DNA from: Pseudomonas nunensis
GTDB lineage: Bacteria > Pseudomonadota > Gammaproteobacteria > Pseudomonadales > Pseudomonadaceae
Direction of reading: 5' to 3'
NCBI RefSeq assembly: GCF_024296925.1
Contig: NZ_CP101125.1
Span: 2,420,501 to 2,484,500, forward strand
DNA length: 64,000 nucleotides
Position numbers and translations under genes: made by a program. The notes under the pieces were generated by a model. The model worked only from the letters and a program-made list of their open reading frames with translations, was not told where the DNA came from and made no database searches. Positions 50,697 through 58,273 of this stretch are shown here, in pieces. Each line of letters begins with the position of its first letter. Within the stretch, counting starts at the first letter, position 1.

Positions 50697-52055
50697 TTAG
50701 ACGCTCAGCAACAGGAACTCCCGCTCCCAGGAGCTGATCACGCGCTTGAAGTTTTCATGCTCGGCGCGTTTCACCGCGACATACCCGCGCACGAATTTGC
50801 TGCCCAGGTAACGGCCAACGGTTTCGCATTCTTCCATCTGGGTCAGGGCGTCTTCGATGGTGATCGGCAGGCGCAGGTTGCGACGTTCGTAGGCGCGACC
50901 CTGCACTGCGGCGCTCGGTTCGATCTTCTCGACCATGCCCAGGTAACCGCACAACAGACTCGCGGCAATCGCCAGGTACGGGTTGGCGTCGGCGCCCGGC
51001 AAGCGGTTTTCCACGCGCATGGCGTCCGGAGTCGAGGTCGGCACACGCAGGCCGACGGTGCGGTTTTCTTCGCCCCATTCGACGTTCACTGGCGCCGAGG
51101 TGTCCGGCAGGAAACGGCGGAACGAGTTCACGTTCGGCGCGAACATCGGCAGCACTTTCGGGATGTACTTCTGCAGGCCGCCGATGTGGTGCAGGAACAG
51201 CTCGCTCATCTTGCCGTCGGCATCCGCGAAAATCGGCTGACCGGTGGCGATATCGACCACGCTCTGGTGCAAGTGCATGGCGCTGCCCGGTTCATCGCCG
51301 ATCGGCTTGGCCATGAAAGTCGCGGTCACGTTGTGCTTGAGCGCCGCTTCGCGCAGGGTGCGCTTGAACACGGTGATCTGGTCCGCGAGGTCGAGGGCAT
51401 CGCCGTGACGGAAGTTGATTTCCATCTGCGCCGGGCCGTCTTCGTGGATCAGCGTGTCGAGGTCCAGGCCCTGGAGTTCACACCAGTCGTAGACGTCTTC
51501 GAACAGCGGATCGAATTCGTTGGCGGCGTCGATCGAGAACGACTGCCGTCCGCTTTCCGCGCGACCGGAACGCCCCAGCGGTGCCTTGAGCGGCAGGTCC
51601 GGGTCTTCGCAGCGCTGGGTCAGGTAGAACTCCATTTCCGGCGCGACAATCGGTTTCCAGTCCTTATCGGTGTAGAGCTGCAGGACTTTCTTCAGCACGT
51701 TGCGCGGCGACAGCTCGATCGGGTTGCCGAACTTGTCGAAGGTGTCGTGAATCACGATGGCGGTCGGCTCGATGGCCCATGGAATCACGTAGACCGCGTC
51801 CGCGACCGGGCGGCAGATCATGTCGATATCCGCCGGATCGAGCAGGTCGTAGTAGATGTCGTCGTCGACAAAATCCCCGGTTACTGTTTGCAGAAGCACA
51901 CTTTCCGGCAGGCGCATGCCTCGCTCATGCAGGAACTTGTTAGTGGGTGCAATCTTGCCGCGAGCGATGCCGGTCAAGTCGCTGACCACACACTCGACCT
52001 CAGTAATCTTGTGATCTTTCAGCCACGTGAACAGCTGATCGAAAGGGACATTCAT
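50697..52055 (-). CDS. puuA: Glutamine synthetase family gamma-glutamylpolyamine synthetase (PuuA/SpuI type)
   Basis: A 452-residue GS-family ligase starting MNVPFDQLFTWLKD, with GAGGT upstream of the ATG at 52053-52055. The catalytic elements are PEMEFYL, EDGPAQMEINFRHGDAL, GSAMHLHQSV and NRTVGLRVPTS. The start is preceded by 36 codons of open frame without support. ATP-dependent glutamylation of putrescine or similar amines starts the pathway that PuuB continues. It is divergent from an AraC-type regulator. Confidence 0.9.
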   Translation of the reverse strand: MNVPFDQLFTWLKDHKITEVECVVSDLTGIARGKIAPTNKFLHERGMRLPESVLLQTVTGDFVDDDIYYDLLDPADIDMICRPVADAVYVIPWAIEPTAIVIHDTFDKFGNPIELSPRNVLKKVLQLYTDKDWKPIVAPEMEFYLTQRCEDPDLPLKAPLGRSGRAESGRQSFSIDAANEFDPLFEDVYDWCELQGLDLDTLIHEDGPAQMEINFRHGDALDLADQITVFKRTLREAALKHNVTATFMAKPIGDEPGSAMHLHQSVVDIATGQPIFADADGKMSELFLHHIGGLQKYIPKVLPMFAPNVNSFRRFLPDTSAPVNVEWGEENRTVGLRVPTSTPDAMRVENRLPGADANPYLAIAASLLCGYLGMVEKIEPSAAVQGRAYERRNLRLPITIEDALTQMEECETVGRYLGSKFVRGYVAVKRAEHENFKRVISSWEREFLLLSV

Positions 52056-52217
52056 AAAGACCTCGTTATTGGTTTTAGTAACGCCAGGGTGGGTGGTCGC
52101 ATCCGACAGACACTTCCCCTGAAGCGCGTTGACGACTATCTTGGGCGAGCCTTGCAGTTCCATCTATCCACTTTAAGCAGCACCAAAACGCACCAAACGA
52201 GTGCGTAAGGTCACCCC

Positions 52218-53126
52218 ATGACAGTGTGCAATCCGTTACAAGTCCAAGCGTTCAACACCGCCGATGTCGCCGAGCAAATCCGCGCCACACCGGGTTGGGT
52301 GCAGCATTACCAGCAGATGTCGCCGGGGCATTTCGCCGGGCTGGTGCGCTACTTGGACTTGCAAGGCGTGGAGATTTACGAAGAGCACATGAACACTCGG
52401 GTCGAGCAGAATTTCAGTGCGCCACAAGGCTCGCTGGCGTTCTGTTTTGATCGCAGCGATAACTCGCTGTATGTGTTGAATGGCGAAAGTCGCAACATCT
52501 GGATCACCCCGGAGAACTACCAGGAAATCGCCGTGGTGTTCGGTCCGGAGTTCGTCCAGCGCCATGGCTTGAACGTGGCGCGGCTGGAAGGCCTGTTCAT
52601 GTCGCCGCTCAATTGCCAGCAAAACGCGCTGTTCAGCCGTTGGCTTAGCACCACACTGACGCGACTCGCGCAGACGTTCGATCCGCCCAGCCGCGAAGCG
52701 TTGACCCTGCAACTGCTGGAGGATTGCCTGTACATCCTCGACAACGCTTGCGTGCGCCTGGATCGCGGCGGCCTGCAGCGGCGTTCCGAAGAGCGAATGA
52801 TCATGAAGCGAGTAGGGGAGTGGGCGGCTGATGCGCCGGAAGAAACCCTCAATCTGCTGGAGCTTTCCCAGGTCGCTGGAGTTTCACTGCGTCAGTTGCA
52901 GCATGCGTTCAAGGCCTTTACCGGCATGACACCGACCCATTGGTTGCGCCTGCGTCGGCTCAATAGCGCACACCGAGAATTGCTCAGCCGGACAACAATG
53001 GACACGACAGTCGCCGAAGTGGCGATGCACTGGTCGTTCTGGCACTTGGGGCGGTTTTCCAGTAGTTACCACGCGTTGTTCAAAGAGTTGCCGAGTGAAA
53101 CGCTCAAGCGTGGAAGCCGAGTGTAA
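52218..53126 (+). CDS. AraC-family transcriptional regulator
   Basis: A 302-residue regulator. The N-terminal ~190 residues form a cupin-like sensing domain without close match. The C-terminal HTH is LLELSQVAGVSLRQLQHAFKAFTGMTPTHW (about 212-241) followed by TVAEVAMHWSFWHLGRFSSSYHALF. It resembles EutR-like activators. Divergent from puuA with a 162-base gap, so polyamine or amine control is the likely role. Confidence 0.88.
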   Translation: MTVCNPLQVQAFNTADVAEQIRATPGWVQHYQQMSPGHFAGLVRYLDLQGVEIYEEHMNTRVEQNFSAPQGSLAFCFDRSDNSLYVLNGESRNIWITPENYQEIAVVFGPEFVQRHGLNVARLEGLFMSPLNCQQNALFSRWLSTTLTRLAQTFDPPSREALTLQLLEDCLYILDNACVRLDRGGLQRRSEERMIMKRVGEWAADAPEETLNLLELSQVAGVSLRQLQHAFKAFTGMTPTHWLRLRRLNSAHRELLSRTTMDTTVAEVAMHWSFWHLGRFSSSYHALFKELPSETLKRGSRV

Positions 53127-53275
53127 CTAATGGAATGATTAATACTTGACTGTAGGATTTGTCCTGCATATGTAGCGTCATGTTTCCAGTTGTAACAGTT
53201 TTCCTTATTAATCAATTGCTTGTGATTCTTTAAAGTCTTCAGGTTGTTTGACGCAAAACCAGCCTCGTCTAGCTT

Positions 53276-53316
53276 CTGTTCATCGACACAAAGGGTGTGT
53301 CGATCTTATTGAACAG
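53276..53316 (+). promoter_or_regulatory. Nested inverted repeat covering the xaxA leader and ribosome site
   Basis: Outer arms CTGTTCA (53276-53282) and TGAACAG (53310-53316) enclose inner arms TCGACACA (53283-53290) and TGTGTCGA (53296-53303) around AAGGG. The right outer arm overlaps the AGAGG ribosome site (53315-53319) of xaxA, 8 bases before its ATG. As RNA the stem would sequester the site; as DNA it could be a repressor operator. Confidence 0.6.
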
Positions 53317-53327
53317 AGGCAAACGTG

Positions 53328-54527
53328 ATGGCTTTTCAGTTGAAAGATGCAGACAGCAGTAATGATCTTCCCAAAGCTGTTCTCCATCTGATTTCAGGCG
53401 AGTATCCCGGTGTAGCGCGCAGCGCCGGGGTATTTACCAAAGAAGATGTGATCAAGATCAAACAGTATGTGAAGAAGGGTCTGGCACTGCCGGGTGAATT
53501 ACCGGAAGTCGAGTCGTACCTGAAATACACCAAGTTGGATATTCCCGGGTTGGAGCCCAGTGACGTTCAGGTCTTATTCAAGAAAATCCGGATTCATGCG
53601 TCCAGTTGGGATGCGGTAGAAAGCAAGATCGTCCAGCAAAGTATCGACTTGAGTTCCGCGGCCAAAAACATTGTCAGCAGCGGTGGCGAAATCATTTCCG
53701 TGATCAAGGAAATGCCGATCATGGACCGGGTCAGAACCACGCTGGGTCAGTTAAGCAACAGTGATCTGGAAGGCATCCGATACACGTCCGACGATGGTGA
53801 AGTGGCATCTGCAGTAACTGAAATCATCGAGCTGATGAAGGTCGATATCAAACGCCAGCAAAGCGCGACGCAAGAGCTCAAGGACCGTATTTCCAACTTC
53901 AAGATCGAGCTGGCTGGCGGCGAATTGTCGAGCGGTAAACGGGTCTTTGGTTTGCAGTCCGAGGTCAAGAGCAAGTATGACTTGATGGAGCGCAACAGCT
54001 TGCTCGAATCCATCGCCAGTACCAGGGAAACCATCCGCACCAAGAAAGACCGGATCATGCAGTTGGACAAGGACTACGACTATTACGTCGGCATGTCGTT
54101 TTCCGGTGGCTTGCCGATTTTCTGGCCTATTTCAGGATCGATCTTTGGCCCGAAAGCAGAGACAGCCCGCAAAGAACGCAATGCGCTGAAGACTGAAGTT
54201 GATGAGCTGGAACTGTCCGTCAGTGGCAAGGAAGGCTTGCAGAGCGCCATGGAAAGTTCCCTGTCGAACTTTGGCGATATAGGTATCCGTATGGCTGGCG
54301 CAGAAGCCGCTCTTAATATCTTGAACACCATGTGGCAGACGATCCTGAGCAAGATTGAAGCTTCGGCCGAACAGTTCGGGCGTATCAACAATGCCTTGCG
54401 CCTGACCTCATTTGTCGCCGAGTTTGCGATGGTGATTGATCCGTGGCGCGATGTGAAAAACACCGCCGGCGAATTGGTGGCCGTGTTTAACGAGGCGCTG
54501 GAAGAATACAAGAAGAGCTTTAACTGA
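53328..54527 (+). CDS. xaxA: XaxA-like component of a binary alpha-pore-forming toxin
   Basis: A 399-residue, mostly helical protein resembling alpha-xenorhabdolysin subunit A and YaxA. It has a long N-terminal helix bundle with coiled-coil regions. A single hydrophobic, glycine-rich segment, YYVGMSFSGGLPIFWPISGS (about 249-268), lies between two long helices, as in the membrane-active head of ClyA-type toxins. The length is close to XaxA. No signal peptide, as usual for these toxins. Start at ATG 53328 (GTG one codon earlier). It is followed at once by the B subunit. Confidence 0.87.
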   Translation: MAFQLKDADSSNDLPKAVLHLISGEYPGVARSAGVFTKEDVIKIKQYVKKGLALPGELPEVESYLKYTKLDIPGLEPSDVQVLFKKIRIHASSWDAVESKIVQQSIDLSSAAKNIVSSGGEIISVIKEMPIMDRVRTTLGQLSNSDLEGIRYTSDDGEVASAVTEIIELMKVDIKRQQSATQELKDRISNFKIELAGGELSSGKRVFGLQSEVKSKYDLMERNSLLESIASTRETIRTKKDRIMQLDKDYDYYVGMSFSGGLPIFWPISGSIFGPKAETARKERNALKTEVDELELSVSGKEGLQSAMESSLSNFGDIGIRMAGAEAALNILNTMWQTILSKIEASAEQFGRINNALRLTSFVAEFAMVIDPWRDVKNTAGELVAVFNEALEEYKKSFN

Positions 54528-54554
54528 TTGCCCGGCGACCAAAGGATGACTGCC

Positions 54555-55598
54555 ATGAACAAAGTGACACCGATCGACACCCAACTTATTCCCCCAATTG
54601 ACGTTAAAAAGATCATTCAAACCATTCGCGACATTTCGAGGCTGGCCAATTTTAGACAGGAGCGATCCGATGTATTGCAGGAGAGGGCGCAGAGAGCTTC
54701 CGCGTACCTGAATAACCTGGATAAAACCCTGCGCGAATCCTTACCGGTGCTGCTGACTGCACTGAACAGCGCTTCCGGGCAAAGCTATTTCGATGCGCTA
54801 GCAGAACTCAACGACGCGCTAGCCAGGAATGACCTGACGGCACAGGATCGAGACATGGTCAGCGCAGAGGTCTCGAACATCAAACGTAATATCGAGTCGA
54901 TGCTCGAAGGCGTCGAGGCGAAGTTTACCGATCGCTCGCGGTTTCTTGAGAACGAAGTTCGCAGCTTATATAGAGTTGAAATCGGCGAACGAGCCGACGA
55001 GCCGCTGAAAGTGGCGCGGTCGCGCAAAGCCAGGATTCTGCTGGACTTGAACGATCACACCCTGACCAAAGCGAAACGCTCGGAGCAGCGAGACGCACTG
55101 ATCAAGGCTCAGGACGTGATTCGTGAATTCAACCTGGCTGACCTGTATAAAAACTACATTCCCGAAGGCAAGGAACTCGACAGCCTCGACATGCAGAACC
55201 CGAAAAAAGAGGCGGTGAAGCAGGGGATTGAACTGGTCAGGAAGGTGCTGGGCGTAGTGTCCGATGGCATTAAATACAGCGAACTCGCGACCTCTCGGAA
55301 CAATCTGGACAAGGAAATCCAGAGCATGACTTTATTGATGGAAGGGCTGAACCATGAGCTTCAGATCGCCGAAGATGCGTTGTCCGATATTACCGCCGTC
55401 GTCGACATAAGCCGCCAACGTCGCGTGGTCGGTGAGGAAATCATTACGGTGGCGGGCGTGTGGCTGGGGTTTTCATTGAATCTGGATAACCTGAAACGTA
55501 CGGATTACACCCAGGCGGAGTTATCGAGATTGCTGAATCGGTACAAAATCCATCTGGAGACGTTGAGTGCTGACTACAACAGCATCATGATTCATTGA
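54555..55598 (+). CDS. xaxB: XaxB-like component of a binary alpha-pore-forming toxin
   Basis: A 347-residue helical protein resembling XaxB/YaxB. Long charged helices (for example MLEGVEAKFTDRSRFLENEV) are followed by ITVAGVWLGFSLNLDNLKRTDYTQAELSRLLNRYKIHL near the C-terminus. In Xenorhabdus both subunits are needed for cytolysis. The ATG at 54555 is preferred because AAGG sits 9 bases upstream; ATG 54546 overlaps that site. The gap to xaxA is 27 bases, so the two are co-expressed. Probably insecticidal or cytolytic; activity untested here. Confidence 0.87.
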   Translation: MNKVTPIDTQLIPPIDVKKIIQTIRDISRLANFRQERSDVLQERAQRASAYLNNLDKTLRESLPVLLTALNSASGQSYFDALAELNDALARNDLTAQDRDMVSAEVSNIKRNIESMLEGVEAKFTDRSRFLENEVRSLYRVEIGERADEPLKVARSRKARILLDLNDHTLTKAKRSEQRDALIKAQDVIREFNLADLYKNYIPEGKELDSLDMQNPKKEAVKQGIELVRKVLGVVSDGIKYSELATSRNNLDKEIQSMTLLMEGLNHELQIAEDALSDITAVVDISRQRRVVGEEIITVAGVWLGFSLNLDNLKRTDYTQAELSRLLNRYKIHLETLSADYNSIMIH

Positions 55599-55601
55599 TG
55601 T

Positions 55602-55637
55602 AAAGGTGCGGTTGATCATAGCGATTGACCGCACTTT
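55602..55637 (+). terminator. Probable hairpin terminator after xaxB
   Basis: AAAGGTGCGGTTGATC pairs with GATTGACCGCACTTT (10-11 bases of strong stem plus an inner GAT/ATC) 3 bases after the xaxB stop. Only a short T run follows, so termination strength is uncertain, but no gene follows on this strand for 2.6 kb. Confidence 0.6.
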
Positions 55638-55741
55638 AAGCGTCACGGCGGAGTGTGGAGTTGAGGCTGAATATGCGAAATAATAATAACTACACTAAAT
55701 GACCGTTTAGTTTAGTTATATTGATAGTGACTGCAAAATGA

Positions 55742-56313
55742 TCAGGGAGGAGTCAATGTCAATGCAATTGTCGCTGACGTAGAACTTTGTTTGATCGTTT
55801 CGAAGTAATGGGGCTTCATTATGCTGTTGTTTTGGATGCCATTACACCACCCGATACTTCCTGCGCCCCAAAGAAACAGGGATGGAGTACTGATCGTAAT
55901 GCCATGACCAATTTGCACCCGGTTATCAGGGAGGAAGGTGATTTTTGTGATCGCAGGGTTTAGCTCTGGGGTTACGTCCAAGTAGTGACCGTCTTTCCTC
56001 CAGATTGCGTGATGCTGGGCAACACAGTATGTATTCCCTTCGATCACGCCCGTCAGCAGATTCCAGCCGTAAATCACTTCACCTTGATTATTGAGTTGAT
56101 GAATCCGGCAGTTGTGGTGACATTGCAGTACGGGGTAAATAGGGGCCAGGATTTTTTTACCTCGAAACACGATCCGTCTATTGGCTCAGGATTCCCGAGC
56201 GGCAAGGCATTCCCTGTGATTTTCTCAGACATTATCTTCTGGATGAATTTCGGCAAATTTCCATTGCTCATGCCATGGGTAACATTAAAGACTCCTTTTT
56301 TGATTGAAGACAT
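55742..56313 (-). pseudogene. Frameshifted small protein gene (or programmed -1 frameshift), function not recognised
   Basis: Two overlapping minus-strand frames join naturally at a run of seven A residues (plus-strand T run 56152-56158). The upstream frame (ATG 56311-56313, MSSIKKGVFN...) reaches ...CFEVKK. The next frame continues ILAPIYPVLQCHHNCRIHQ and ends at 55742. Adding one A, or slipping back one base, gives a continuous ~190-residue protein. Conserved-looking pieces are CHHNCRIH, GEVIYGWNLL, AQHHAIWRKDGHYLDVTPE and ITFLPDNRVQIGHG. A substrate- or metal-binding Cys/His pattern is possible. No family name can be given. Confidence 0.6.
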
Positions 56314-56331
56314 AGCCTGCGGCAGCGGCAA

Positions 56332-56851
56332 AGAGCTGACAAGGCCAGAGCGTGTTCAGTTGAGAAGAATCCATTGGTAAGCCTAGTTCCAAGATTGCCA
56401 GGCTAAGGCTATTCCCCAGAAATCTGAACCCCGAGCCTCAGCCGTGCTGTCGTAATTTCTTAAAAAAGATAAATTATAAGTATTTGTTTTTTATGGTTTT
56501 TACTGGGTTTCGGAGGTTTTTGCCGATTGCTTTCAGAGGGGTTATTTTTTTAAACGGCAAATATGAAGGTTTATTTTTTTTTTATGATTTCTGATGGTGA
56601 CCACACAGCTTGTTTCTTTCAAGTGTCTGTAACGATGCCAACCTATTGGATTGATTGCAGGTCGCAGCGATGAGTTACAGGGGCGAAATAATAGGTGTTA
56701 CCCCTAGGCGATGAGCCATCTGCTTGCTAGGTAACTGACCTCTCGGTACAAGGGCGCCAAGCACACTTCCATAAAGATTATTATTTGATCTGGAAGGTTA
56801 GCCCAAAATACCTCGTGATCGTCGTTGGTTCGTGCACTTAAGGTTGGCGAG
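56332..56851. other. 520-base AT-rich gap, no gene seen
   Basis: Between the frameshifted gene and the kfrA-like stop. It includes long T runs (56470-56580) and a poorly structured remainder; GTTACCCCTAGGCG (56698-56711) is the only GC-rich point. Probably the promoter region of the frameshifted gene plus remnant sequence. No tRNA, RNA or convincing short gene. Confidence 0.6.
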
Positions 56852-57829
56852 TCATATGGGGCCAAAGTCTTTTTTTTCGGTTGAGATAAGTTGCACTTTG
56901 AAATGTTCTAAAAGGGACGCTTGTAGCTTTTCATTCTTCTCGTGGAGTTGGGCATAGTGCTGTTCCAATTTTTCCAGGTTCCGGTTCGTTGCTTCAAGTC
57001 GCCCCCTGAGCTCTGCAGCTTCATCGCTGGCTTTCGATCGGAGCAGTCGAAACTGCTCTTTTTCAATACTTTCTTTTTCGAGCTCTTTGCTCAATTTTTC
57101 GGTTTTTGACTTGTGCTCATCACGGACCCGAACAGTCTCCCGCATCAGGAAGTCTTGCGTCTTAACCAGTTCGTTCTGATGGCTTTCCGCAAGCGCCGTA
57201 AACTCTTGCTGTGAGCTGGACCTAAGGTCAGTGAGCTGCTGCAGTAATCTATCGATGAGCCCTTGTAACCTTTGTTGTTCCTGGGTATGCACAGCTTGCT
57301 GTGCAGTTGCCTGGTCACTTATCTCCTTAATCCTGGTTGTTAGATTTTTTCGCTCGACGTCATTCGCTTGTAATTGCTCTATAAGAGAAGCCTTGTCCAT
57401 CCTGAGCCCTTCAATCTCTCTAGTTTGTCCAAAAAACTTATCGATGGCAGCCTGTTCATTGGCCCGGGCTGTCACAGCCGATGCTAACGCGGAGTCCGCC
57501 TGCTGCTGGAGTTGAAGCCGTTCGGTGTCGTGCCCGGCAACGGCGGCATTTAGGGCGACACCCCAAATATTATCGAAGCTTTCACATACATCGTCGGGAA
57601 TCCCAGGGCGGCGTAGTCTCGCACTTAATGTTGGGCCGGCTTTGGCCCAGAATTTTTTGATCTCATCGGTAACTAAATTGGGTGATGCAGTGATGCCATG
57701 TTCGGCGGCTATTAACTCACGAATGGCTGACTGACGAACCTCCTCTCCATGCTCGAGCAGACGGGTTGCGTAATCATGAACCCATTGGCGAGTGCTTTTG
57801 AGTTGCGCGCTAGGAGAATGTTTAGGCAT
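56852..57829 (-). CDS. KfrA-like DNA-binding coiled-coil protein
   Basis: A 325-residue protein. The N-terminal ~110 residues match the KfrA_N DNA-binding domain pattern (TRQWVHDYATRLLEHGEEVRQSAIREL... SPNLVTDEIKKFWAKAG). An unbroken alpha-helical coiled coil runs from about 125 to 310, with heptad-rich EKLSKELEKESIEKEQFRLL. KfrA proteins are accessory partition or regulatory proteins of plasmids and are also seen in integrated elements. The start is the ATG at 57827-57829; the frame upstream begins with TTG. It diverges from the transposition genes and may regulate them. Confidence 0.82.
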   Translation of the reverse strand: MPKHSPSAQLKSTRQWVHDYATRLLEHGEEVRQSAIRELIAAEHGITASPNLVTDEIKKFWAKAGPTLSARLRRPGIPDDVCESFDNIWGVALNAAVAGHDTERLQLQQQADSALASAVTARANEQAAIDKFFGQTREIEGLRMDKASLIEQLQANDVERKNLTTRIKEISDQATAQQAVHTQEQQRLQGLIDRLLQQLTDLRSSSQQEFTALAESHQNELVKTQDFLMRETVRVRDEHKSKTEKLSKELEKESIEKEQFRLLRSKASDEAAELRGRLEATNRNLEKLEQHYAQLHEKNEKLQASLLEHFKVQLISTEKKDFGPI

Positions 57830-58273
57830 GGTTTCCAACCCTTCATGGTGATGCGGAGTAAAATGCGCAGGATGTGCAGGACGAAGTACGCTCAACGGAA
57901 TAATCCAGTAGGAATGTGCATTATCAGTATAACACTAAGCCATTGAGCTTCTGGTTATCTATCGACCAGAAAACTGACAGCTCACGATCTAAACAGATGG
58001 GCACTCTATTTTTTGAAGTAATGTTTACATGCATTTTCGAAGCTAGAGGTTGGCGAAGCCCAATGCCCACACGCCAACAGAAAGCAGACTTTTAAATTTG
58101 TTGTATGAAAAACCACGAAGTAAGCTAATGATAAATTGAAGGTTGTGCGTTTTTATAGGTGCGTTAAACGCACTAGTTGGTGTTTGTGTCGAGATCGGTG
58201 TATGTTATGAGAGCTATCAGTAAGACTATTTATAGTTATTAACATCGTATTTGGCCCTCACTGAGGTGTGACG
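57830..58273. other. 444-base divergent control region between kfrA-like and tniA-like genes
   Basis: AT-rich, without a gene. It must carry the promoters of both neighbours. It contains the palindrome at 58159-58173. No clear transposon terminal inverted repeat or TGTNNN-type end could be recognised by eye, so the element's left end is not placed. Confidence 0.55.
58159..58173. promoter_or_regulatory. Palindrome upstream of tniA-like gene
   Basis: GTGCGTT-A-AACGCAC, a perfect 7-base inverted repeat around one base, about 100 bases before the tniA-like start. A related half site GTGCGTTTTTA lies just upstream (58145). It is suited to a dimeric regulator such as the KfrA-like protein encoded in the opposite direction. 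Confidence 0.5.

Noticed and set aside
50757..52208. 483-residue plus-strand open frame
   Set aside because: Complement of the glutamine synthetase-like gene; no independent support.
55985..56380. 131-residue plus-strand open frame near the frameshifted gene
   Set aside because: No ribosome site and no recognisable motif; the opposite strand gives a more protein-like reading across the A7 run.
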